From NCBI RefSeq assembly GCF_014174275.1, contig NZ_JABEQK010000013.1, forward strand, positions 21,386 through 85,385: DNA of 64,000 bases. The letters run 5' to 3'. Every line of letters begins with the position of its first letter. The stretch's first letter is position 1. A program made the translations under genes and the position numbers. This DNA is from Gluconacetobacter takamatsuzukensis. GTDB taxonomy: Bacteria; Pseudomonadota; Alphaproteobacteria; Acetobacterales; Acetobacteraceae. Shown here piece by piece: positions 34,692 through 42,286 of this stretch. The notes under the pieces were generated by a model. That model did no database searches, had not been told where the DNA came from, and was given only the letters and a program-made list of their open reading frames with translations.

Positions 34692-36035
34692 TCAAGGGGC
34701 CGACTGGCCCCTTGCGGGTTCGGGCAGAGCCCGACGCCTGACCACACGTTCCAGAACAAAAATACCGCCGATCGCAACCAGTCCGAGGGCAAGCTCGTGG
34801 CGGGCATGCGGATCGACCGCCATCGCGGCGAGGACCGCGCCGAGGCCCGCGAGGGTGAGGAGCGCCGCGCGGCGCCCCTCGCGCACCAGGTACAACCGGG
34901 CGAGGACGATCATCATGTTGCCCGCGATGATGAACACGCCGACGACGCTGATGAGGAATGCGAACACCACCGTCGGCGACAGGATGGCCGAGGCCGCGAC
35001 GGCGGCGCTGGCGGCGGCGATGCCGAGAACGGCCCGGTGGGGGATGGCGCTTGCGCTGTCGGTGGCCCGCAGGGCGGCGGGGGCGTTTCCGGCCAGGGCG
35101 ACGTCGCGCAGGATGCGCGACGAGGCGTAGAGGCCGGAATTGAGGGTGGAGAGGACGGCCGCGAGGATGACCACGGTCATCATCATGTTGGCGAAGGGGA
35201 TGTGCAGGGCGTCCAGCACCGCCAGGAAGGGCGAGTGGCCGGGGGTGAGGGCGCGCCAGGGCAGCAGGCACAGGATGACCGCGACTGAGGTCAGGTAGAA
35301 GCCCAGCAGGCGGATGGCGATGGTGCGGGCGAGGCGGGCGATATTTTTTTCCGGCCGGTCGGAATCGAGGGCCGCGATGGTGCCGATTTCGGTGCCCGCC
35401 ATCGAGAAGACGACGATGGGCACGGCGCTGAGGATGGCCACGCCGCCATGCGGGAACAGGCCGCCGGCCGCGAATGCGGCGCGGGGGACATGGTGGCCGG
35501 TGGCCAGGGCGATGGCCCCGATGGCGATGAAGATGACCACCGCGGCGACCTTGGTGAAGGACAGGCAATATTCGGTTTCGCCATATCCGCGCACCGAGGC
35601 GAGGTTGAGCGCCGTCATGCTGCCCAGCACCAGCAGTTCCAGCAGCCAGTAGGGCAGCGGCACCAGCGGGGCGATGAGCGAGGCGGCGGCCATGATTTCC
35701 GCCGCCAGCGTGGTGATCCAGACCAGCAGGTAGGTCCAGCCCATGACGAAGCCGTAGCGTGGGCCGAGGATATGGCCGACCTGGCTGACGAAGGAGCCGC
35801 GCGGGGTGCGGCCCAGCAGGTCGCACAGGATCAGGTTGACGAAGAAGATCAGGATGCCGGCGACGGCGTAGGACAGCAGCACCGCCGGCCCGGCCATGGC
35901 GATGGCGCCCGACGAGCCGATGAAGAATCCGGCCCCCATGACGCCGCCGAGCGAGATCATGGTGATGTGGCGAATGCGCAGCGAGGATGCCGCCGGAGGG
36001 GCCGCCGGGATGGGTTGGGTGCTGCCTGGCGCCAC
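34692..36035 (-). CDS. APC-family amino acid/polyamine permease
   Basis: 447 residues from GTG 36035, supported by AAGGACAAGAC just upstream and by the family's usual short N-terminus before HITMISLGGVMGAGFFIGSS, the APC helix 1 signature. About twelve membrane helices follow, with the conserved VVFSMAGTEIGTIAALDSDRPEKNI segment. It lies 47 bases downstream of the SpdH-like gene on the same strand and belongs to the group that includes GABA, aromatic amino acid and putrescine permeases. A 9-bp perfect hairpin (34693-34714) overlaps its stop codon. Confidence 0.85.
   Translation of the reverse strand: MAPGSTQPIPAAPPAASSLRIRHITMISLGGVMGAGFFIGSSGAIAMAGPAVLLSYAVAGILIFFVNLILCDLLGRTPRGSFVSQVGHILGPRYGFVMGWTYLLVWITTLAAEIMAAASLIAPLVPLPYWLLELLVLGSMTALNLASVRGYGETEYCLSFTKVAAVVIFIAIGAIALATGHHVPRAAFAAGGLFPHGGVAILSAVPIVVFSMAGTEIGTIAALDSDRPEKNIARLARTIAIRLLGFYLTSVAVILCLLPWRALTPGHSPFLAVLDALHIPFANMMMTVVILAAVLSTLNSGLYASSRILRDVALAGNAPAALRATDSASAIPHRAVLGIAAASAAVAASAILSPTVVFAFLISVVGVFIIAGNMMIVLARLYLVREGRRAALLTLAGLGAVLAAMAVDPHARHELALGLVAIGGIFVLERVVRRRALPEPARGQSAP
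34693..34714 (-). terminator. Hairpin overlapping the permease stop codon
   Basis: CAAGGGGCC (34693-34701) and GGCCCCTTG (34706-34714) pair perfectly around four bases at the convergent ends of sldA and the permease gene. No T tract. Confidence 0.45.
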
Positions 36036-36082
36036 GTCTTGTCCTTTTCCGTTGGTCCGGTTCGGTTGTCTGGGCGGGCGGC

Positions 36083-38071
36083 CTAGAAGGTGGCCGGGCC
36101 GGGGGAGGGGGCGATGAAGGGAAAGGCCTGCCGGTCCAGCAGCTCGACGACCGCGCGGTGGGCGGATTCCAGCGCCGCGTCGGTATGCGGGCTGGCCGCG
36201 GAATCGGCATTGGCGATGGCGATGCGGCCGAAGGGCTGGCGGCCGATGACGCAGGGGCGCTGCGCGCTTTCGGTGAAGACCCATTCGGGCGGGTCGTAGA
36301 GGCTGTTATAGGTATAGGCGTAGCCGTGCGGCCAGCGATTGACGGTGATGGCGGCGATGTCGCGCCCCGCATCGAACCCGCCCGGGCCGAGGATGCGTTG
36401 CATCTGGGCGCGTATTTCGGCCTCGAATGTCTGGAACGAGGTGGCCAGCAGCATGGCGCGGCCCGCGCGGTGCTGGTCGCGCTTGGTGGGCAGGCCGGGG
36501 ACGCCGTAGGTCTTGATCAGCCGCACCACGTTGGGCATCGCGGGATCGGAGGGCGCCCTGAGGCCGCCGAGGGATGCGGCCTCGGCGAGCTGCACCTGCT
36601 CGAAATACTGGCTGGGGCAATCGATGTCCGCGGCACCCAGCCTGTGGAACGCGTGCCAGTTGCGGATTGCGACGTTGGCGTAGACGATCGGGCCCTTGAC
36701 GCCATAGGACAGGGCCGCCTTCTGCGGTGCCGGCAGGGTCGGGACCATGTAGGGGATCGCCATGTTCCAGCAGGCGAGCACCACCTGCCGGGCGCGCACG
36801 CGGGTAATCGCGTCGGGATGTGGGTTGCCGGCCGGGGCGCAGAGGATGGAAACGGTTTCGGCCTGGTCGGGCGGGCCGTCATGGGCGATTTCGAGGGCCA
36901 GGGTGGACAGGCGGATGCGGGTGGGGGCGCCCGGCATATCCAGCTTCGCGTAATCGAACTGGGCCGTGCCCATCTCGTCCTGGCTGCGGGCGCGGGTGGC
37001 GGTGGGGACCAGGGCGGCGACCAGCAGGCGGGCGAGGGTGGCGTTGCCGTCGGGGAAATGTACCGACGAGCCGCTTTCGGCCTGCCGCCCATGCTGGCCG
37101 CCCGGCAGGTCGGACAGCAGGCCCTGCGGCAATTCCCCCAGTCCCAGACCGGAAAAGCCGGGATAGCCCATGGCCCAGGCGAACAGGGCGGGCATGGCGT
37201 CGGCGCCCACGCAGAAGACCCCGGCCCCGGCCTTGGCGAAGATCCGGACCACCGAGGGGTCGACCCCGGCGCAGTCGGCCAGGTAGCGGTCGTAGGGCAG
37301 GGCTGCCAGCCGCTTCTTTTTCTCCGCGATGCCGAGTCCGGAGAGATAGTCGGGCTGGTGCGGCGCCAGGAGGCGGGCGAGATCGGCCCGGGCCTTTTCG
37401 CCCAGCGGGGCCCTGGCCACGAAATCGGGGCCGAAGCCGTACCAGGACGCGCCGGGGGGAATGCGCCTTGGCACCAGGGCTTCCGACGCCCAGGCGCCCT
37501 TGTCGAAGAAGAAGGCGCGGTCCATGCCCAGCCGGTCGTACAGGCCGGCTTCGCGCCTGTTCTCGCGCAGATAGGCCGTGAGGTCGACGCCGATATCGTC
37601 GAGCACGCGGCGGGCCCACTGGCCGTAGCGGGCGGGAGATTCGATTTCGAGCGTGCCGCCGTTGAGGGCGAGCAGGTGGCCGTCCACGACGAATTCGTTG
37701 CGCTTGGCATGGCCGCCGAAATCGTCGTGATTGTCGAGGATCAGGACCGATTTTCCGGCGCCGGCATAGCGGTGGAAGAAATGGGCGGCGGCGAGCCCGC
37801 TGAGGCCGCCGCCGACCACCACGAGGTCGTGGACCGCGCCGCTGTCATGGCCGGTGGTGGGTTTCAGCGTGCCGTCGCGCAGGGCATGGGCGGCCTCGAA
37901 CGCGCCGGGGTGGCTGCCGCGCAGGCCGGTGCGGCGGGGTGGGGGCACGCTGTCCGGCCCAGGGGTGGCAGCAAGGGTCGGGGCGGTGCCGAAGGGGGCG
38001 CCGGCCGACATTGTTGCGGCGGCAACGCCATTGATGAAATCGCGGCGCGTGATCGCGGGGCGGTCTGACAT
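36083..38071 (-). CDS. Tat-exported FAD oxidoreductase, spermidine dehydrogenase SpdH-like
   Basis: 662 residues from ATG 38071 (MSDRPAITRRDFINGVAAA). RRDFI at 9-13 is a Tat motif, pointing to export of a folded flavoprotein. RTGLRGSHPGAFEAAHALRD is typical of the SpdH group; the FAD loop is VVGGGLSGLAAA (85-96), followed by VLILDNHDDFGGHAKRNEF. The length matches SpdH-type enzymes that oxidise spermidine or related amines in the periplasm. Neighbours support an amine role: an APC permease downstream and a divergent PuuR-like regulator upstream. The exact amine is not determined by sequence. Confidence 0.75.
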   Translation of the reverse strand: MSDRPAITRRDFINGVAAATMSAGAPFGTAPTLAATPGPDSVPPPRRTGLRGSHPGAFEAAHALRDGTLKPTTGHDSGAVHDLVVVGGGLSGLAAAHFFHRYAGAGKSVLILDNHDDFGGHAKRNEFVVDGHLLALNGGTLEIESPARYGQWARRVLDDIGVDLTAYLRENRREAGLYDRLGMDRAFFFDKGAWASEALVPRRIPPGASWYGFGPDFVARAPLGEKARADLARLLAPHQPDYLSGLGIAEKKKRLAALPYDRYLADCAGVDPSVVRIFAKAGAGVFCVGADAMPALFAWAMGYPGFSGLGLGELPQGLLSDLPGGQHGRQAESGSSVHFPDGNATLARLLVAALVPTATRARSQDEMGTAQFDYAKLDMPGAPTRIRLSTLALEIAHDGPPDQAETVSILCAPAGNPHPDAITRVRARQVVLACWNMAIPYMVPTLPAPQKAALSYGVKGPIVYANVAIRNWHAFHRLGAADIDCPSQYFEQVQLAEAASLGGLRAPSDPAMPNVVRLIKTYGVPGLPTKRDQHRAGRAMLLATSFQTFEAEIRAQMQRILGPGGFDAGRDIAAITVNRWPHGYAYTYNSLYDPPEWVFTESAQRPCVIGRQPFGRIAIANADSAASPHTDAALESAHRAVVELLDRQAFPFIAPSPGPATF

Positions 38072-38198
38072 GGGCGCGCGACTCCGGACGTGATTCCGCG
38101 GACCCCTCCAGGCTGTTCGCCGGATGGGCATCGGGACGCGAACGATGGCTGGATTGTCGGTATTGTTATAGGAACGATACGATGGGCGGGCAAGAAAA

Positions 38199-38216
38199 TT
38201 TTCACGCTCGTGAAAA
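38199..38216. promoter_or_regulatory. 18-bp palindromic operator candidate in the divergent SpdH/PuuR region
   Basis: TTTTCACGCTCGTGAAAA has two perfect 8-base arms around CT. It lies in the 194-base gap between the divergent SpdH-like and PuuR-like genes, 49 bases before the regulator start. The AT-rich arms and central position suit an XRE-type dimer regulating both sides. Confidence 0.6.
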
Positions 38217-38265
38217 AACCGGTTATATCCGGACATGCTGATCGTTCACCCGGTGAAGGCGGTGC

Positions 38266-38832
38266 ATGGAAAATCCGGATGGTGGGTTGGGGCGGCATCT
38301 GCGCCAGCGGCGGAAGGCGCTGGGCCTGTCCCTGCAACGGATCGCGGATGGGGCCGGGATTTCGGTCGGGCATCTGAGCCAGATCGAACGCGGCCTGTCC
38401 TCGCCCTCGGTACGCGACCTGGTCCGGATCGCGGAGATGCTGCATGCTTCGGCCAGCGATTTTCTCGACCCGTCGGGGGCGGCGGACCCGATCATGGTCC
38501 GGCGGACGCGCCGGCCCCCGGTGGCGCTGGGGAACGGTATCGCGAAGCGGCTGCTGACGCCGCAGGACGAGGCGCCGCTGAAGATGTTCATGGTGACGCT
38601 GGCGCCGGACAGCACGACGGGCGACGCACTGTATACCCATGAGGGCATCGAGGCCGGGCTGGTGCTGGAAGGGCGGATCATGCTGGTGGTAGAGGAGCGG
38701 GACATGCTGCTGGAGGCCGGCGACAGTTTCCGTTTTGCCAGTCCCCGGCCGCATCGTTTCATGAACGCGCATGACGGCGAAAGCCGGGTATTGTGGGTCA
38801 ATTGCGCGCTGCCGGCCGGTGGGCCGGGCTGA
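38266..38832 (+). CDS. XRE-family regulator with cupin domain, PuuR-like
   Basis: 188 residues. The HTH covers residues 8-65 (LRQRRKALGLSLQRIADGAG, VGHLSQIERGLSSPSV) and the C-terminal cupin about 110-185 (TTGDALYTHEGIEAGLVLEG, MLLEAGDSFRFASPRPHRF). This two-domain layout is that of PuuR, the putrescine-responsive repressor. It is divergent from the SpdH-like oxidase and permease, which are its likely targets. Its TGA overlaps the next ATG (TGATG), so it is also tied to the ABC genes downstream. Confidence 0.85.
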   Translation: MENPDGGLGRHLRQRRKALGLSLQRIADGAGISVGHLSQIERGLSSPSVRDLVRIAEMLHASASDFLDPSGAADPIMVRRTRRPPVALGNGIAKRLLTPQDEAPLKMFMVTLAPDSTTGDALYTHEGIEAGLVLEGRIMLVVEERDMLLEAGDSFRFASPRPHRFMNAHDGESRVLWVNCALPAGGPG

Positions 38833-40064
38833 TGGCGGCGGGGGGAGGGCCGGGCCTGTATGGCCGGCTGGCCGGTCTGCGCCTGCGATGGTACGGCCGG
38901 GTGGGGCGCGACCTGCTGGCGCGGCATTGGCAATGGGCGCTGCTGGCGGGCCTGCTGGTGCCGGGGACGCCCGTCGTGGGGCCGTTTCTGGAATTTTCCC
39001 TGCTGCTGGGGGCTGTGGTCGCGCCCGGGATGGGGATGGCGGGGCATGTCGGGCCGGCGGTGGTGGTCGATCTGGCGGCCATGCTGTGGGTCCTGCCGCA
39101 GCGGCGGGCGCTGGCGGGGGGTGCGTTCATGACGTACGTGGCCACGCTGCCGGTGGGCCGCGCCGTTTGCCTGTCGGTCGCGGCGACGGTGCTGGCGGTG
39201 GCCGACGGCCCCTTGCTGCTGTCGGCGGGGGTGGCCGCCGGGCGGATCGGCCTGCTTGCCGGTGGGGCGTATCCGCTATGCTGTTTTCTGGTGGTGCTGG
39301 GGCTGGCGGGGGTGGCCCAGCATGCCGTTGTGATCCGGCGGTGGGTTCTTCTGGGCCCGGTTGTGGTGGGGGATGTGCTGGCTGTCGCCGGGCTGGATGT
39401 GGCGTCGCCCGTGGGGCGCTGGGGCCTGCTGGGCGTGGCGCTGGCCGGGACCGTGGGGCTGGCCGGGTTCGGTGGCCGCCTGGCCGGGATGGGGGGACGC
39501 CGGCGGGCCCGGCTGCCCGGGCGGGCGGCGGTCGTGTTCGATCGGGCGGGGTTTGTCACGCCCGCGCTGCGGGTGCAGTGGGGGATTCTGGCGGATCGGC
39601 CGGTGCTGTCCGTCCTGCGGATCGGGACGGCAGTCGGGCTGGCGCTGGGGGTGGCGCGGCTGGTTGCGCTGTTCGATTTCGACACGCGTGCGGTGCCGAC
39701 CCTGATCGTGGCCGTGGCGGCGATCGGGCTGCTGCTGGCGGGCCTGTATCGCACCCTGTTCGATGCGCATCGGGCGGCGGCGGGTTATCTGGCCACGTTG
39801 CCGTTGCCGCCGCGCTATTGGCCATTGCGCGACACGGGGTTTCTGATGCTGGTCAATCTGGTGCCCCTGGCGATCCTGTTGCGGCCGCAGGGGCGTGCGG
39901 GGGGTGGCCTGCTGGCGGTCCTTGCCGGGCTGGCGGTGGCGGGGCAGGGGCTGCTGGTACTGCTGCGCTGGCCGGTGCTGCATGGCGGGCGCTATCGGCT
40001 GGTCCTGAGCCTGCTGCTGGCCGCCGGCTGGTCGGGGGCCGCGATGGCGGCGGTGTCGCGATGA
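38832..40064 (+). CDS. Polytopic membrane protein, probable ABC transporter permease partner
   Basis: 410 residues with about ten hydrophobic segments (GPFLEFSLLLGAVVAPGMGM, LIVAVAAIGLLLAGLY, LLAVLAGLAVAGQGLLVLL) separated by Arg/Gly-rich loops. I recognise no specific family. Its place between a regulator and an ABC ATPase, with overlapping stops and starts on both sides (TGATG and ATGA), marks it as the membrane half of that transporter. Composition is strongly Gly, Ala, Leu and Val. Confidence 0.6.
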   Translation: MAAGGGPGLYGRLAGLRLRWYGRVGRDLLARHWQWALLAGLLVPGTPVVGPFLEFSLLLGAVVAPGMGMAGHVGPAVVVDLAAMLWVLPQRRALAGGAFMTYVATLPVGRAVCLSVAATVLAVADGPLLLSAGVAAGRIGLLAGGAYPLCCFLVVLGLAGVAQHAVVIRRWVLLGPVVVGDVLAVAGLDVASPVGRWGLLGVALAGTVGLAGFGGRLAGMGGRRRARLPGRAAVVFDRAGFVTPALRVQWGILADRPVLSVLRIGTAVGLALGVARLVALFDFDTRAVPTLIVAVAAIGLLLAGLYRTLFDAHRAAAGYLATLPLPPRYWPLRDTGFLMLVNLVPLAILLRPQGRAGGGLLAVLAGLAVAGQGLLVLLRWPVLHGGRYRLVLSLLLAAGWSGAAMAAVSR

Positions 40065-40699
40065 CGGGCGGGGGGCATCTGGCCTGTTCGGGGCTTCGGG
40101 CGTCCGTGCAGGGGCGCACGGTCTTTGCGGGGCTTGGGCTGGAGCTGGGGCCGGGGGTACATGCGTTGCGGGGGGAGAACGGCATCGGCAAGTCGACGCT
40201 GCTGCGCATGCTGGCCGGGGCGCAGCCGATCGAGGCCGGTCGGGTCCTGATCGACGGGATCGACCTGGTGCGGGCGCCCGGGGAGGCGCGGCGGCGGCTG
40301 GCCTATGTGCCGGATGGGAGCCCTGTCTATCCGTTCATGACCGGCGAGGATCTGCTGCGGTTCGTCGCGGCCGCGCGGCGGGTAGAGGTTGGGGCCGATA
40401 TCCGGGCCATGCTCGGCGGGTTCGGTCTGGACCGGCATCTGCGCACGCGCTTCGATGCCCTGTCGCTGGGGACGCGCAGGAAGATGCTGCTGTGCGCGGG
40501 CTGGATCGGCGCGCCGCCGGTGCTGCTGCTGGACGAGCCCTCGAACGGGCTGGACCGGGCCGCGCGCGACGATCTGGCGCGCCTGCTGCGGGAGGCCGGG
40601 CGGGACCGGATGGTGCTGTATGCGTCGCACGACGAGGCGTTCATCGCGGCGAGCGGGGCGGCCACCATCGGGATGCTGTCATTGTTCGGCGCCGGCTGA
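40061..40699 (+). CDS. ABC transporter ATP-binding protein
   Basis: 212 residues with all motifs present: Walker A GENGIGKST (38-46), signature-like LSLGTRRKMLLCAGW, Walker B VLLLDEPSNGLD, and switch His in LYASHDEAF. The signature lacks the second Gly of LSGGQ, as is common in small exporter-type ATPases of the CcmA/ABC-2 group. ATG 40061 overlaps the stop of the membrane gene. The 3' end overlaps the convergent MFS gene by 21 bases. Confidence 0.85.
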   Translation: MTGGGHLACSGLRASVQGRTVFAGLGLELGPGVHALRGENGIGKSTLLRMLAGAQPIEAGRVLIDGIDLVRAPGEARRRLAYVPDGSPVYPFMTGEDLLRFVAAARRVEVGADIRAMLGGFGLDRHLRTRFDALSLGTRRKMLLCAGWIGAPPVLLLDEPSNGLDRAARDDLARLLREAGRDRMVLYASHDEAFIAASGAATIGMLSLFGAG

Positions 40700-41944
40700 G
40701 GCGGGCGGCCGTGCCGCGACCAGGGACAGGGCGGCGAGGTCGAGGAGATAGAGGAGCGAGAGAAGGGCGATGGTCCTGCCCACGCCCCATGAGGCGGCCA
40801 GCGTGCCGATGGCCACCGGGCCGAACCCGCCGACGAGCCGGCCCGCGTTGAACAGCAGGTTCTGGGCGGTGGCGCGGATCGGCGCGGGGTAGCAATCGCT
40901 GATCAGGGCGCCGTAGCCGCCGATCATGCCGTTGACGAAGAAGCCCATGGCCGCGCCCGCGAGCAGCAGGTCCAGCGGCGTCGTCATCCGGGAATAGACG
41001 ATGACCATCGTGGCGGCGCCGAGCATCCAGACCCTGAAGGCGGTCCTGCGCCCGACCCGGTCCGCCACCTGGCCGAAGGCGAGCATGCCGGCCGCCATGC
41101 CCAGGACCGTCATGGCCGTCCACAGGCCCGTGCGGGTCAGGCTGTAGCCGAAACGGGTTGCCAGGTCGTTCGGCAGCCAGATCATGACGCCGTAATAACA
41201 GAAATTCTGGACCGAGCAGAGGATCAGGATGCCCAGCGCGTTGCGCCGCGCGGGGGCGTTGCCGAGGATCCGGCGCAGCGGCGCCACGATGCCGGTCGGG
41301 GCCGGGCGGGGTGCGCGCGTGGGCTCGGGCAGCCGGCTGCGGAGGAGTGCCGCGACCAGGGCCGGCGCGGCGCCGAGCAGGAACATGCCGCGCCAGCCGA
41401 TCGTGGGCAGCAGGATAGGCGTGGAGACCGCCGCGAGGAAGACCCCGGCCTGCCAGCCGAGCCCGACATAGGACGAGGCCCGGGCGCGGTAGGCCGGTGG
41501 CCAGGATTCGGCCACCAGTGCCATGCCGATCCCGAATTCTCCGCCCAGTCCGGCGCCCGCCAGCACGCGGTAGGCCAGCAGTTCCGGGTAGGAGCGGGCG
41601 ATGCCGCACAGGCCGGTAAACAGGGCGAAGAGGACGATGCTGATGGCCAGGACCCGCACCCGCCCCAGCGCGTCGGACAGCAGGCCGAAGACCAGCCCGC
41701 CGGCCACCGTGCCGAAGAGCGTGGCGCTGACCAGCCACGCCCCCTGCGTCAGGCTGAGATGCAGGTCGCGGACCAGGGCGGGCAGGATGAAGCCCAGGAT
41801 CAGGAAATCGAAACCGTCCATCGCGTAGCCGGCGGCGGAGCCGGCTACGCTGGCCCATGGGCGGGAGAGGGTGGGAAGATGTTCTTTTTTGAAAAAAAGA
41901 ACCAAAAAACTTTTGATCTGTTTTTGAGTTTTTTGCTGGGGCAT
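40679..41944 (-). CDS. MFS transporter, aromatic acid:H+ symporter-like
   Basis: 421 residues with twelve predicted helices. MDGFDFLILGFILPAL at helix 1, GLLSDALGRVR in the 2-3 loop and GAGLGGEFGIGMALVAESWP are typical of the AAHS/sialate/MHS groups. The first 25 residues (MPQQKTQKQIKSF, then LVLFFKKEHLP) are encoded by the family 1 repeat copy 3. ATG 41944 nevertheless has a good Shine-Dalgarno, AAGGGA at five bases, which also lies in the repeat. No other plausible start exists before helix 1 except a TTG in the repeat. Substrate unknown. Confidence 0.8.
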   Translation of the reverse strand: MPQQKTQKQIKSFLVLFFKKEHLPTLSRPWASVAGSAAGYAMDGFDFLILGFILPALVRDLHLSLTQGAWLVSATLFGTVAGGLVFGLLSDALGRVRVLAISIVLFALFTGLCGIARSYPELLAYRVLAGAGLGGEFGIGMALVAESWPPAYRARASSYVGLGWQAGVFLAAVSTPILLPTIGWRGMFLLGAAPALVAALLRSRLPEPTRAPRPAPTGIVAPLRRILGNAPARRNALGILILCSVQNFCYYGVMIWLPNDLATRFGYSLTRTGLWTAMTVLGMAAGMLAFGQVADRVGRRTAFRVWMLGAATMVIVYSRMTTPLDLLLAGAAMGFFVNGMIGGYGALISDCYPAPIRATAQNLLFNAGRLVGGFGPVAIGTLAASWGVGRTIALLSLLYLLDLAALSLVAARPPASAGAEQ

Positions 41945-42000
41945 GTCTGTCCCTTAACGAATCAAAGTCTTTTTGCTTCTTTTTCTTCAGAAAAAGAAGA
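41881..42000 (-). repeat. Palindromic double-hairpin repeat, family 1, copy 3
   Basis: Inverted relative to copies 1 and 2. End B spans 41881-41902, end A 41976-41999. End A again faces the 3' end of a gene (DUF3325), but here it is read through: the DUF3325 stop is inside the repeat at 41962-41964, and the MFS start at 41944 is inside it as well. Confidence 0.85.
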
Positions 42001-42285
42001 GACTTCGTTCGTGCGCCGCCGCTTCAGCACCGTGCAGGCCAGCGCCGCGACGAGCAGGGCCGGGCCGCAGGCCAGCGGCCATGCGACCAGGGCGAAGGGG
42101 AGATTGCCTTCGGCGTGGATCAGAAGGCACAGGAGAACGCCCAGCAGGACATAGCCGCCGAGGCGGGTGCGGCGGCGCGTGGCCTGGGTGCCCGCATGGC
42201 CCAGGAGTGCGCTTCGGCCCCGTTCGTTGCCCGCGGCCAGCAGCATGGCGGCTGCCAGGCCGCAGAGGATGAGGGCGAGCGGCAT
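41962..42285 (-). CDS. DUF3325 family small membrane protein
   Basis: 107 residues with three membrane segments (LALILCGLAAAMLLAAG, YVLLGVLLCLLIHAEG, FALVAWPLACGPALLVAALA). It matches the DUF3325 proteins that follow PepSY and DUF3649 in iron-siderophore receptor operons. The last dozen residues, SSFSEEKEAKRL, are encoded by the family 1 repeat, so the C-terminus has been extended by it. ATG 42285 comes one base after the PepSY stop. Confidence 0.7.
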   Translation of the reverse strand: MPLALILCGLAAAMLLAAGNERGRSALLGHAGTQATRRRTRLGGYVLLGVLLCLLIHAEGNLPFALVAWPLACGPALLVAALACTVLKRRRTNEVSSFSEEKEAKRL

Positions 42286-42286
42286 G

